Of a stretch of 32,531 nucleotides of DNA, positions 14,972-24,600 are shown in pieces (position 1 is the first letter of the stretch; every line of letters starts with the position of its first letter). The stretch comes from a virus: positions 1 through 32,531 of the IMG/VR virus record IMGVR_UViG_3300029787_000197. One strand, written 5' to 3'. Under the pieces are notes generated by a model. It had not been told where the DNA came from. It saw only the letters and a list, made by a program, of their open reading frames with translations, and searched no databases. The translations under genes and the position numbers were made by a program.

Positions 14972-15275
14972 AGGTGATAACACAAGTATCTATTTTGCTT
15001 TCAACGATGAGGAGATAGCTAAAATAAATAAGGTTGGTTTTATACAAATAGAAAATGCAAACAGAAAGCATTTTTTAAATATGATGATGGGTCTTTGTGT
15101 AGAGCTTAACAGAGCAACTGACGAGGAATTTGCTAATTTACTTTCAAAGGGAGATACTGTAGAAGATAAGGATAGTACAAATAAAAATGAAATAAAACGT
15201 GTTAAACCAGAAAACATAACGGAGGAACAATGGCAGAATTACCTAAAATTCCTGCAGAAGCAAAAGAAATCATAA
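14961..15275 (+). CDS. Conserved small phage protein, 104 aa, unknown
   Basis: I prefer the ATG at 14961 over the in-frame ATG at 14943 because AGGAAA lies just before it and the protein then starts MKIKGDNTSIYF. It has an N-terminal beta part, a helix around HFLNMMMGLCVELNRATDEEF and a highly charged C-terminus ending in KFLQKQKKS. No domain is recognised. It overlaps the oxygenase by 11 bases and the next gene by 46. Confidence 0.5.
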   Translation: MKIKGDNTSIYFAFNDEEIAKINKVGFIQIENANRKHFLNMMMGLCVELNRATDEEFANLLSKGDTVEDKDSTNKNEIKRVKPENITEEQWQNYLKFLQKQKKS

Positions 15276-15427
15276 AACATAAAAGGACGGGAGCTGTATA
15301 TGCTGATAAAGCTGCTTTTGATGCTGATGTTGCTGATCCCAATACTGATACTACTGCTGATGATTATAGACAGGACTTGGAAATAACTGTAGCTAAGCTG
15401 ACCATTCAAGGCAAAACCAAAGAATGA
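15230..15427 (+). CDS. Small acidic phage protein, 65 aa, unknown
   Basis: A strong ribosome site (GGAGGAA, about 15222-15228) precedes the ATG at 15230. The protein holds HKRTGAVYADKAAFDADV, followed by a Thr/Asp-rich stretch (NTDTTADDYRQD) and a short C-terminal strand. I recall similar short proteins from pelagiphage-type genomes but know no function. It overlaps the glycosyltransferase by four bases, so it may be co-expressed with it. Confidence 0.55.
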   Translation: MAELPKIPAEAKEIIKHKRTGAVYADKAAFDADVADPNTDTTADDYRQDLEITVAKLTIQGKTKE

Positions 15428-16356
15428 AACCTAGAGGCGCAACTGAACTACAGTTGGAGATGTTACACAAACACGTTTCTAAGGACGTGTTAGATCAAGT
15501 ACAAATATGTACATCAATACCAGGTAAAGTTCCTATAGATCCAAGTAAACTAAATATACTTTGGCAAAAGAATTCTTATGATCAGCCAAATCTTCAAGAG
15601 TTCTTTGGTAATAAAGCCAGACATAATGATTATGATTGGTATGTATTCAATAGTCATTGGTGTTATGAGAAGTTTAGATATTTCTTTGATATACCTGCAC
15701 AAAAATCTGTAGTAATTAAAAATGGTTGTACAAGTTTTCCAACCAGAAAGATTTATAAAAAAGGTGATCCAATAAAAATATTGCATCACAACACACCTTG
15801 GAGAGGCTTAAATGTATTGTTAAGAGCAATGCAAGATATAACAGATCCTAACATTACTTGTGATGTCTACAGCTCTACACAAGTTTATGGTGACTCATTT
15901 AAACATAACAATGATGATCAATTCAAAGCATTATATGCCCAAGCAGAAAAATTACCGAATGTGAATTACATTGGTTATAAACCAAATGAATACATTCTAG
16001 AACACATGACTGATTATGATTTGTATGTTTACCCTAGTATATTTGAAGAAACTTTTTGTGCATCAGCTCTTGAGGCTTTAGCTGCAGGAGTGCATGTGAT
16101 AACAAACAATTATGGTGCACTGTACGAAACATGTGCTGAGTGGCCTGTATATGTTAACTATTCTGATAACTACCTACAGATGGCAAAAGACACAGCAGTG
16201 GCTATTAAGGTTGCATCACAATATTTACATGAGGATCACATACAAGACCATCTTGAGGAACAACAAAAGTTTTATAAAAGATTTTACAATTGGAAAAAGA
16301 AGGGTGCAGAATGGGAAAGTTTCTTGAGAGGAGCACTGAGTGAGCGTAAAGCCTAG
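15424..16356 (+). CDS. Glycosyltransferase, GT-B fold (GT4-like)
   Basis: 310 residues. The C-terminal domain has the GT4 donor-site pattern: NYIGYKPNEYILEHM, YVYPSIFEETFCASALEALAAG with E209 and E217 in an E-x7-E spacing, then VHVITN. The N-terminal domain has WVFNSHW-like WYVFNSHWCYEKF and KILHHNTPWRGLNVLLRAM, a usual GT4 hinge. It would transfer a sugar from a nucleotide donor to an acceptor (protein side chain, DNA base or host glycan). It has no membrane segment, so it is cytosolic. It sits among late genes, directly after two oxygenases, and overlaps the next glycosyltransferase by 17 bases. Confidence 0.82.
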   Translation: MKPRGATELQLEMLHKHVSKDVLDQVQICTSIPGKVPIDPSKLNILWQKNSYDQPNLQEFFGNKARHNDYDWYVFNSHWCYEKFRYFFDIPAQKSVVIKNGCTSFPTRKIYKKGDPIKILHHNTPWRGLNVLLRAMQDITDPNITCDVYSSTQVYGDSFKHNNDDQFKALYAQAEKLPNVNYIGYKPNEYILEHMTDYDLYVYPSIFEETFCASALEALAAGVHVITNNYGALYETCAEWPVYVNYSDNYLQMAKDTAVAIKVASQYLHEDHIQDHLEEQQKFYKRFYNWKKKGAEWESFLRGALSERKA

Positions 16357-17191
16357 ACCAAAGATACCTGACCAAGTTGCTGCTCTTGCACCAATGTGGA
16401 AAACGGACACCGAACAAGTCAAACTAAAATTAAATAAAGCACCGTACTCAATATTTGTTGCTACACCTGTACACGATCAATGTTCTATTCATTACACACA
16501 AGGCTTACTTGAATTCCAACAGTTATGTATCAAAAGAAATGTAGATGTAACCTTTGCAATCATGAAGTCATCACTAGTGACTCAAGGTAGAAACCTTTGT
16601 GTTTCAAGCTTTTTAGAATCAGATTATACACATATGCTATTTGTAGATTCAGATATATTGTTTAATGCAGAATCAATTTTTAAAATGATACAGAGAGATA
16701 AGGATGTGATATCAATACCTTATCCTTTGAAGACGTTAGCTCATAATAAAGTTTTTGATAAATTTAAAAAAGGTGAGATCAAGACATCTCAAGATATACA
16801 AAAATGGTCAAATCTATATCCAATGAAAGTATTAAATGAGAAAGATATTACAGTAGAGAATGGAGTCATTGAAGTAACACACAGTCCGACCGGATGTATG
16901 TTAATCAAGAGGGGTGTGTTTTCCAAACTAATACAAAAGTATCCTGATAAAGCTATTGTTCAAAAGACTGTTATTAACGGTAAATATGTAACTAAACCGC
17001 ACATGTGGAACTTCTTTGATTGCTTACATGATCCTGTAGAGAAAACATATCTTGGAGAAGACTTTGCTTTTTGTAAGTTATGGAGAGATATAGGTGGTCA
17101 ATGTTTCGCCTTTATTGACGATCCTATTGCTCATATAGGTGAACATCAGTATGAAGGGCGTTTCGCTGACGAGTTGATATTACCTAAGTAA
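16340..17191 (+). CDS. Glycosyltransferase, GT-A fold with DxD motif
   Basis: 283 residues, start GTG with GAGAGGAG upstream (about 16327-16334). HMLFVDSDILF (98-108) carries the DxD motif D103-S-D105 that binds metal and nucleotide sugar; SPTGCMLIKRG (182-192) and YLGEDFAFCKLW (237-248) match GT2-like enzymes, and H265 in IAHIGEH may be a metal ligand. The first 35 residues are basic and probably a tail. Together with the GT4-like gene this gives a two-enzyme sugar pathway. Targets are unknown. Confidence 0.78.
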   Translation: MSVKPRPKIPDQVAALAPMWKTDTEQVKLKLNKAPYSIFVATPVHDQCSIHYTQGLLEFQQLCIKRNVDVTFAIMKSSLVTQGRNLCVSSFLESDYTHMLFVDSDILFNAESIFKMIQRDKDVISIPYPLKTLAHNKVFDKFKKGEIKTSQDIQKWSNLYPMKVLNEKDITVENGVIEVTHSPTGCMLIKRGVFSKLIQKYPDKAIVQKTVINGKYVTKPHMWNFFDCLHDPVEKTYLGEDFAFCKLWRDIGGQCFAFIDDPIAHIGEHQYEGRFADELILPK

Positions 17192-17220
17192 AATGGTAAT
17201 ATTCTACATTAAAGATCTTT
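17176..17220 (+). promoter_or_regulatory. Hairpin plus palindrome at a module boundary
   Basis: ATATTACC / GGTAATAT (17177-17184, 17195-17202) is a perfect 8-bp inverted repeat, extended by one G-T wobble, with a 10-base loop. The glycosyltransferase stop lies in the loop. A 10-bp palindrome AAAGATCTTT follows at 17211-17220, then a ribosome site AGGAGA. No T-run follows the hairpin directly, so a simple intrinsic terminator is doubtful; RNA processing or regulation at the start of the ejection genes is possible. Confidence 0.4.
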
Positions 17221-17239
17221 TATAGGAGAAATATACTAA

Positions 17240-18238
17240 ATGTTACAATTCTTACCCTACGCATTAGCAGCCTACGGAGGTTATCAAGGATATCAAGGTG
17301 CAAAGGATTCAGGAGCATCTGGTCTTGGCAGAATATTAGGAGGAGCTATCGGTGCTTACGGTGGATATAATTTAGGTCAAGCTGGTGGTTTTGCACAACG
17401 TGCAGGTTTTGGTTCTACTGTTCCAACGTTCACAAACATACCTGGAGTATCACAGATACCTTTCATGTCACAATTCAGTAACACTCCAGCTATAAATTCA
17501 AGATCAATGTCAGCAGTGCCTGGTGGTGGTGATCCAAAAATGTTTGCACCTACAGATCAGAAAAAAGCTACATCACTTTTAGATATTTTAAAATCAGAAA
17601 ATGATAAGGGTAATATGGTTTACAACCCAGCAAAAGTATCTGGAGCATTAGCAGCTACATTATATGCAGCAGGAGCATTTGATAATCAACCAACTGATAT
17701 ATATTCTCCAGGTTACAATATGAGTTATTTAGAATTACAAAAACAAAGACCAGGTTACACATACATAGATCCTGCTACAGGACAAGAAAAACAATATGAA
17801 AAAGTTTATGCACCTGAGGAACAAGGTAAAGATGACAAAAGATTTGGTCCTTACTCTATGAATGTTCAAAGACTTAGAACAGGTGGTATAGCGGAGATAC
17901 AAAAATTTAATGAAGGTGGTGTTAACTATCTTCCATCAAAAGTTTCACATGACGAAAACGATGCAACTAATTATGTTAGAGCAACGGGATATGTAGAAGA
18001 TGGAGCAGGAGTCGGTGATAAAGACGAGGATACAATGTTAGCTCAATTAGCAGACGGTGAGTTTGTAACAAGAGCAGATGGAGTGTTAGGTGCTGGAATC
18101 ATAGCTGGTGGAAATCCAAATAGTATGAAAGATCTAAGAGAAAAAGGTGCCAAATATTTCTACGAACAACAAGCTAGATACAAACGTGTATTTGATTTAT
18201 TGAAGGAGAAAAATGGCGACAGCACAAAAAAAAATTAA
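17240..18238 (+). CDS. Virion protein with glycine zipper, ejection type
   Basis: 332 residues, with AGGAGA upstream. Residues 5-50 are Gly/Ala/Tyr-rich (YALAAYGGYQGYQG, GAIGAYGGYNLG), a glycine-zipper type membrane segment seen in phage ejection proteins. The middle is Pro/Ser-rich. The C-terminal part (about 265-320) is helical with DTMLAQLADGEF and a YFYEQQARYKRVF helix, which I recall from marine phage internal virion proteins. It is the first gene of the ejection group and overlaps the next by 26 bases. Likely role: part of the channel that carries DNA across the envelope. Confidence 0.6.
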   Translation: MLQFLPYALAAYGGYQGYQGAKDSGASGLGRILGGAIGAYGGYNLGQAGGFAQRAGFGSTVPTFTNIPGVSQIPFMSQFSNTPAINSRSMSAVPGGGDPKMFAPTDQKKATSLLDILKSENDKGNMVYNPAKVSGALAATLYAAGAFDNQPTDIYSPGYNMSYLELQKQRPGYTYIDPATGQEKQYEKVYAPEEQGKDDKRFGPYSMNVQRLRTGGIAEIQKFNEGGVNYLPSKVSHDENDATNYVRATGYVEDGAGVGDKDEDTMLAQLADGEFVTRADGVLGAGIIAGGNPNSMKDLREKGAKYFYEQQARYKRVFDLLKEKNGDSTKKN

Positions 18239-18671
18239 ACCCCTAGTAAGCATATTACCATTAGAGCCAAAAGACATTGAAAAGTTTTGGCCACTAGCTG
18301 AGTTCATGGTGGCAGAGGCTTTAGTATTTTCTGGTAAGTATGCAGATCCATCTTGGGTTATGGAGAACTTAAAAAAAGATTCTATGCAATGTTGGATTAT
18401 GTTTGGATCTGATGAGCTAGAGGAAAACAAAGTATTTGGTATTTGTGTTGGGCGTATTGCAGAAATGCCAAACTATCTTCAATACGAAATATTAATTTGC
18501 ACAGGTAAGAGAAGAGATCTTTGGGAAGATTCTCTTATACAATGCGTAACAGATTTTGCTACAGTCAATAAATGTAAAAGACTTAGTATAATGGCCAGAC
18601 CCGGTTGGGAGAAAGTTTCTAAAAAGTGGGGCTGGAAAAAGAAACATGTACAACTAGAGAAATGGATTTAA
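18213..18671 (+). CDS. GNAT-like protein in the ejection cluster (T7 gp13-like position)
   Basis: 152 residues; GAAGGAG precedes the ATG at 18213. ILPLEPKDIEKFW starts a GNAT-like domain; YLQYEILICTGKRRDLW, CKRLSIMARPGW and KKWGWKKKHVQLEKW follow the final strand pattern of the acetyltransferase fold. The acetyl-CoA loop (Q/RxxGxG/A) is not clear, so it may be an inactive fold used as an assembly or internal-core protein, as with T7 gp13. Neighbours on both sides are ejection-type genes. Confidence 0.55.
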   Translation: MATAQKKIKPLVSILPLEPKDIEKFWPLAEFMVAEALVFSGKYADPSWVMENLKKDSMQCWIMFGSDELEENKVFGICVGRIAEMPNYLQYEILICTGKRRDLWEDSLIQCVTDFATVNKCKRLSIMARPGWEKVSKKWGWKKKHVQLEKWI

Positions 18672-18672
18672 T

Positions 18673-19521
18673 ATGAGTTTTTTAGGAGGCGGAAGATCAT
18701 CACAACCATCGACACCATCATCAACTACATCTTTTGTTCGTGAAGCTCCCGGTATAGAAGAACGAAAGATAGAGTTGATGGACATTGCGCGTCAGGTAGC
18801 GCAACAGCCAATCAATTTACCTGATGTTCAAGTAGCACCATTATCTGGTTTAGAACAATTAGGAATGACTGCTGCAGGTACAACAGGTGTTGGAGCAGGT
18901 ACGGTTGGTTCTGGTATAGGGCAAATTACAGGAGCGGCAGCTCCTATCGGTGCAAGTCAAATAGCACAATACTTAAATCCTTATCAATCTTACGTGACAG
19001 ATGAGATAGCAAGACAATCAGGAATTATGTCAAACCAATTAGCAGCTAACGCAGTAAGAGCTGGTGCATTTGGTGGCGGAAGAGAAGGTGTTCAACAAGC
19101 TGAATTACAGAACAGAACTTTAGATGCAATGGGTAGAGCACAGGCTCAAGGTTTTAATACAGCATTAGGTGCTGCACAAAGACAACAGCAAGTTGGTTTA
19201 TCAGCAGGTCAACAATTAGGTCAGCTAGGTCAGCTTCAACAAGGAATGGCTCAACAAGATATTAATCAATTATTAGGTGCAGGTGGGGTTCAAAGACAAT
19301 TAGCTCAATCTGCTCTCGATGCACAAAGACAATCAACATTACAACAACAGTATGAACCATACCAAAGAGCTGAGTTCTTGGCTAACTTATATGCTGCTGG
19401 ACCTAAAACACAATCAGGATTAACGATGGGTACAGCTCCAACTACAAGTCCATTAGCACAAGCAGCAGGTACAGGTATAGGAGCATTCGCAGCTTATCAA
19501 GGTATGCAACAAAATCAATAG
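18673..19521 (+). CDS. Internal virion protein, Gln/Ala/Gly-rich
   Basis: 282 residues beginning MSFLGGGRSSQPSTPSS. A central block (about 97-160) reads YLNPYQSYVTDEIARQSG, then LAANAVRAGAFGGGR, a pattern recurring in marine podovirus virion proteins. Residues 160-235 are a long Gln/Ala helix with glycines; the C-terminus (GTGIGAFAAYQG) is a possible glycine zipper. It lacks enzyme motifs. Position suggests an ejected internal protein analogous to T7 gp14. Confidence 0.6.
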   Translation: MSFLGGGRSSQPSTPSSTTSFVREAPGIEERKIELMDIARQVAQQPINLPDVQVAPLSGLEQLGMTAAGTTGVGAGTVGSGIGQITGAAAPIGASQIAQYLNPYQSYVTDEIARQSGIMSNQLAANAVRAGAFGGGREGVQQAELQNRTLDAMGRAQAQGFNTALGAAQRQQQVGLSAGQQLGQLGQLQQGMAQQDINQLLGAGGVQRQLAQSALDAQRQSTLQQQYEPYQRAEFLANLYAAGPKTQSGLTMGTAPTTSPLAQAAGTGIGAFAAYQGMQQNQ

Positions 19522-19529
19522 GAGGTTAA

Positions 19530-21683
19530 ATGTCAATAAACAAAATATTAAACCGTCCTATTTTTAGAAAAGAAGCATTAAAAAAAGGTCATCTCAAACC
19601 TATAACAGCACAAACAGGTATAATGGTTGGCCAACCTTATACACCTCCACCACCTCCAGCTGTAAGACCTGGTATGTTTAAAAGAGGATTAAGAGCTATT
19701 GGAACTCCAGCATTTGGTTTTGGTTATGGTTTAACTGATTCCACATTAAGTGGAGTAGCACCTAACATGAATCCCTATGCTAGAGAAGCTATTAATGTTG
19801 GTGCTGGTCTTGGTTTAAACTCATTAGCATTACGATATGCACCAGCAGCATTATCATCAGGTTTCTTACCTGCAACCTTAGCTCTTGGTATTGGATACGG
19901 AACAGGTGAACTAGTCAAAGCAGGTATTAAAGAAAGAAAAAGAATAAAAGCTATGTCTCCAAAAGAGTATGAAGCTTTTAAAAACGAACAAGAGGCAAAA
20001 GCTTTTAGTTATTTTGGTGATGGTTTATCTGATTCAGATTTGTTTGGTGATTTCAAACCTGAAGTGGTAGATGAAATATCTAAAAAGAAACCCCCAACTA
20101 CAATACCTAATCCTGGATCAGGTAGACCAAGTTCTAAATTTTATAAACAAAAAGAAACTGACATAGCAACTGAGCCAGACAATGTAACTAAGTTTGGTAA
20201 AGAGAAAAAAATTGATACTGCTAAAATTGCAGAGAATGCAGTTGAAGCTAATAGTGGTAGAGCTGGGGATACTGCAAGTGCTGTAGCTAGAGAAAAAACA
20301 TTACCACAACCAGAGGCACCAAAAGTTGAAGGTGCACCTACAATAGATAATCAAGACGATGCTCCTAAAGGTAAGGGAGATCCTGATAAATCTACCATTG
20401 GAGCAGGAAGTGCACTTAAATTACAATTAGATGAAGCACAAAAAATGGTTGAAGATATGAGAAAAGGTAAAGGTTCAAATGCTAATTTAGTATTTTTAAC
20501 AAACTTAGCATCAGGTCTTCTTACAGGAAAAACAAATAAAAGCGGCATAGGTGGTGCTATGGAAGTCTTTGGAGCTGCATTAGGACCAGCAACTAATAAT
20601 ATGATTATGGTCAAAATGAAAGAAGATGAGATTAGAGATAATTTATTAGGAAGAGTATTAGATTTCCAATCTGACTTCTTAAAAGCACAGAACGAAGCTT
20701 ATGTAATGCCTGACACTGACCAAGTTGGAGTTATTCAAATGACTAACAAAGAAGATAGAATTGTAAACGTCCCAGGTAGAATATTAAAAGATGGAACAAA
20801 ACAAATTGCAACGGGTCGAGTAGATCAAAATGGTGTTAACATTTATCAAACAGTAGATCCATCACTAAACTTTATTAATAATGATGATGCTAACAAGAAT
20901 ACATTAGAGCTTGCAGAAGGTATTGCTGGTAAGTATGCAGCCGTAAACTTAATTAATAGAAGTTTAGGTATCATTGAAGCAGGTGGAGCAGATGCCGGTG
21001 TGACTGGTGCTATTGGATTATACGGAGGCCGTATCACAGAAGCATTAGGAGATGTATTTAGCTTCGCTAAAATTGGTGGAGATAGTGAACGTGAAGTAAG
21101 AGCAGCAGGTAAGGCAGCTTTTGAAATAGAAAAAAACAAAGCTGCAATAGCTTTAGTTGCATCAGGTGAATTCGAAGACAAACAATCTGCAATGAAATAT
21201 TTAAATACAAGTTTAGGAACGTTTGAGAAAAACAGAAGAAGCGCATTATCAAATGCTAAGAAGAGATTAGAGGGTGGTAATTCACTTGACTATGAAAGAC
21301 TTGCAATTAATGAAACCGTTCTTGTTTACAAACTAGCAAACTCATTGAAAGCAAAAGACAGGTTAACTCAAAAGGATATTGAGATGGCTAAAGGTCTTGT
21401 TAAAGTATTCCCACTATTAAGAGGTGAAAGAAACGTTATTGCATCATTAACAGCTACAGCAGAAACTATTCTTGATGATATTAAACAACAAGAAAGATTA
21501 TACGAGAGAGCTGGTGGATCTTCACAATACTTACTAAATGAAAGAAAAGCTTATGGTTTATTACCTGAAGGTATGACACTAGATACCATGAGAGATTTTG
21601 AAAGTAATAAATTTGATGAACTTAGAAAAAAGGTAGAGGAGATGACTGAGGAAGACTTCGACAGAATGTTTCCTAACTTATAA
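19530..21683 (+). CDS. Large internal virion/ejection protein, 717 aa
   Basis: Ribosome site AGGAGG upstream. Near residues 35-45 there is a polyproline run (TPPPPPA), then a hydrophobic Gly/Ala/Leu stretch at about 90-127 (GLGLNSLALRYAPAALSSG). Residues 180-300 are charged, low complexity and probably disordered. The rest is mostly helical (KAAFEIEKNKAAIALVASG, TEEDFDRMF). No muramidase or polymerase motif is found. Size, position and composition suit an ejectosome component. Confidence 0.6.
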   Translation: MSINKILNRPIFRKEALKKGHLKPITAQTGIMVGQPYTPPPPPAVRPGMFKRGLRAIGTPAFGFGYGLTDSTLSGVAPNMNPYAREAINVGAGLGLNSLALRYAPAALSSGFLPATLALGIGYGTGELVKAGIKERKRIKAMSPKEYEAFKNEQEAKAFSYFGDGLSDSDLFGDFKPEVVDEISKKKPPTTIPNPGSGRPSSKFYKQKETDIATEPDNVTKFGKEKKIDTAKIAENAVEANSGRAGDTASAVAREKTLPQPEAPKVEGAPTIDNQDDAPKGKGDPDKSTIGAGSALKLQLDEAQKMVEDMRKGKGSNANLVFLTNLASGLLTGKTNKSGIGGAMEVFGAALGPATNNMIMVKMKEDEIRDNLLGRVLDFQSDFLKAQNEAYVMPDTDQVGVIQMTNKEDRIVNVPGRILKDGTKQIATGRVDQNGVNIYQTVDPSLNFINNDDANKNTLELAEGIAGKYAAVNLINRSLGIIEAGGADAGVTGAIGLYGGRITEALGDVFSFAKIGGDSEREVRAAGKAAFEIEKNKAAIALVASGEFEDKQSAMKYLNTSLGTFEKNRRSALSNAKKRLEGGNSLDYERLAINETVLVYKLANSLKAKDRLTQKDIEMAKGLVKVFPLLRGERNVIASLTATAETILDDIKQQERLYERAGGSSQYLLNERKAYGLLPEGMTLDTMRDFESNKFDELRKKVEEMTEEDFDRMFPNL

Positions 21684-21685
21684 TT

Positions 21686-24600
21686 ATGAGTACGCTACAA
21701 AAATTACAGAAAAAGTTAGATGATAAAACTTTGAATCCATCAGAATTTTCTGATGAGCAAAAAGTTATAATTGATGCTTTAATAGACTCAGGTAAATTAA
21801 AAGGACCTAAGATGGGTGATCTAATGGACATGCGAGAGGGTGCTAGAGAAGAAGTAGTATCTGAAAAAGAATTTTTACAAGATCCATTAAAAGCATCTAC
21901 AGGGGTTGGTTTATCTACGTATGAACTTACTGGAGATATTATCGGATCTATATTTCCTTATGTATATAATAGAAAAAAAATATTTAGAGCAGCTAAAGAA
22001 GGTAACTTATTAGGTAAAGGTCCAGGTTATTTTGCTACTAAAGCTGTTCAATTAGCTGATAAATTACCTGGAAGATTTAAATTGTTTGGTGGAGTATTGA
22101 AAGGTCTTGGTAAATTAGTTGACCCAGTATCAAGAGCTTACAGGGGGCCATTATTAAAAACAGAAGTACAGTCCATACTTGGTGGTACAGTTGGTGCTGG
22201 TGTAGGATCTTTAACTTACGATACATTAAATGAAGCAGCAGGAACTCAAATAGCTGCAGCTCTTGCAGATGATTTATCTGAAATACCTGAAGGAGAAGTA
22301 GAAAGAGATCAATTAGTAAACGCAGGTGTTGCAATGAAAAATGCATTGATGTGGAATACTGGTGCATCTTTATTATCACCATTTATTTTTGGACCTATGG
22401 GTAAAGGTATTAAAAAATTATTTGGCACAGTTGGGCCTAAACAAAAAGAACTTGCACAGTTTGCAAGAGACAAAGGTTTACCATTACCACTATTATCTGG
22501 ATTGAAAGAAGGACAAGGACCTTTAGCAGGTCTAGGTAGAAACTTCTTCAGATTTATGGGGGTATTCCCACTAGTAGCACCTGTAGGTAAGATTGCTAAA
22601 TCGGAAGCGGAGATTGCAGGTGGTAAAAGATATTTAGAGGACATTCAAGCTTACTCACCACTTTTAAAAGTAAGTGCTATAAACAGTAGTATAAGACAAC
22701 AAGCAGAAAAAATATTTGTACAAAACGTAGATCTTTATAACAGTGCATATAAAACATTTGATAACTTAGTTACTACCGCAGGTAATCCAAAAATAATAAA
22801 ATTAGATAAAACACAAAAAGCTGCAAGAGAGTTTTTAGAAGAAAACCAACAGATGTTTCCTGAGTTTAGTGAATATCTAGAGGGCATGTATGGTGTTGCT
22901 GCTAAACAACAAGACATAGATAAAATACTTACTATGCAGGCAGATCCTATAAATCAATTTATGAAAGCTATGCTACAGATAAGAGATGGTATGATTACAC
23001 CAAAACAATTCAAAGGTGTAATGACTATGCTTAATAATGCAATTGAAGGTAGCAGATACTCAACATTAAAAGACAATATGTTTATTATGAGAGAAGCAAT
23101 GGAGACAGATTTTGCTAAGTTTGGTGAAGACATTTACAATCCTGCAAAATACATGCAAGATGAAGGTATAAAAGCAACATATGATACTATTGCAAAACAA
23201 AGTGGTAAAGATTTAGCGGACCAATACATACAAAAAACAATTGATTCTGCAGAACTTCTTAAAGGGCAACTACTCAAAGCAAACAAAATATTTGCTGATG
23301 TTCAAGGTTTTTATCAATTGTCTCCGCTGGTAAAAAGTTTAAGAAAATTTGACAGAAATGCATTCACTGCAAAAAGTCTAGAGGGCTTTCAAGGTGCAGG
23401 TACTCAATACAGAGATCAATTATTTAAAGATATTGGGAGAGAAGTGTTTGAAAATGATTCTGTCGATGCATTAGTACAATTTAAAAAACTAATTGGTGCT
23501 GAGGCATCTAGGGAAATAGGAGCAAAAGCAACACAAGGTGGACAAGATTTATTTAAGGCAGTGACTGCGAAGTATGCATTTAATAAATTTTTAAGAGCTT
23601 TCAGTAGTCCCTCTGATGCAGGTGCTAAATCAGTTTGGAACTTTATTGATGAGGATGCATCTATAAATGCAGGAGCTTCATATTTATCAGATACATTAAA
23701 AGTATTAACAAGAGATCAGAAAAGAAATCTTACAGACTTTAGTATCAAAGATGTTGCAAAAAATAATGGCATATTCAATACAACAGAATTAAAATTTGGT
23801 GGTGATGATTTTGCTGAATTTAGTGCAGATAAATTTATGCAATCTTTTGGTATCAAAAATTCTTTTGATGAAGCAGGTAGAAGAAAAATACAATATATGC
23901 TTGGTAACAAAGGAGCCGAAGAGTTTTACAACTTTGCAAGTTACATGAAAGCAATCGGTGAAACAAAACTTTCTGATCCTTCACAGTTCCTAGCCAGAAG
24001 ACTTACACTTGGTGGTGGTATTGCTGGAGGACTTATATTTGGTGCGCCAGGTTTTATTGCTTCAGCTGCACTGTTACTTTTATCTAGAAGAGCTGGGCAG
24101 ATACTTACTGATCCTGTTGCTCTAAGAGCTATGAATGATGCACTATTGCCAGATGAAACATTAAGATTATTAAGAGGTGAGTCGCTTGGAACTGGTACGC
24201 CTAAAGCAACTTTCTTACCTGGAAGAGATTACTATTCAGGAAGAAGTGTTCAAACAATTGTCGATGCACTTAAAGTAAATGGTATTACTGGTAAAGCTAA
24301 AGCTGTGACTGAGTCCGCATTTAAACTTGGTTTGACCAGAAAGAGAGATGCACTTGCAAGATTAATTAATTATTTAGGTGAAGAAGATAAAGACATACCG
24401 TACGTAGATCCTAAAAGTATTAACGAACAAGAAATAATAGAAAAGTTAAGTCAAATACCTATGTCTATACCTGAACCAATTTATGAAGAGAATGTACCTG
24501 ATAAAGTAAAAGAAACTATGTTTGCAAATGATTTTACTGAGTCTTCAGGCAGCGCAGAAGAAGATAACAATTTAGTTGGTATGATTAATACTTCCATACA

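Noticed and set aside
20846-22644. Long minus-strand open frames (for example 20846-21181 and 22309-22644) under the ejection genes
   Set aside because: They lie inside long plus-strand genes with good motifs and ribosome sites, have Ser/Pro/Leu-rich shadow composition, and show no domain.
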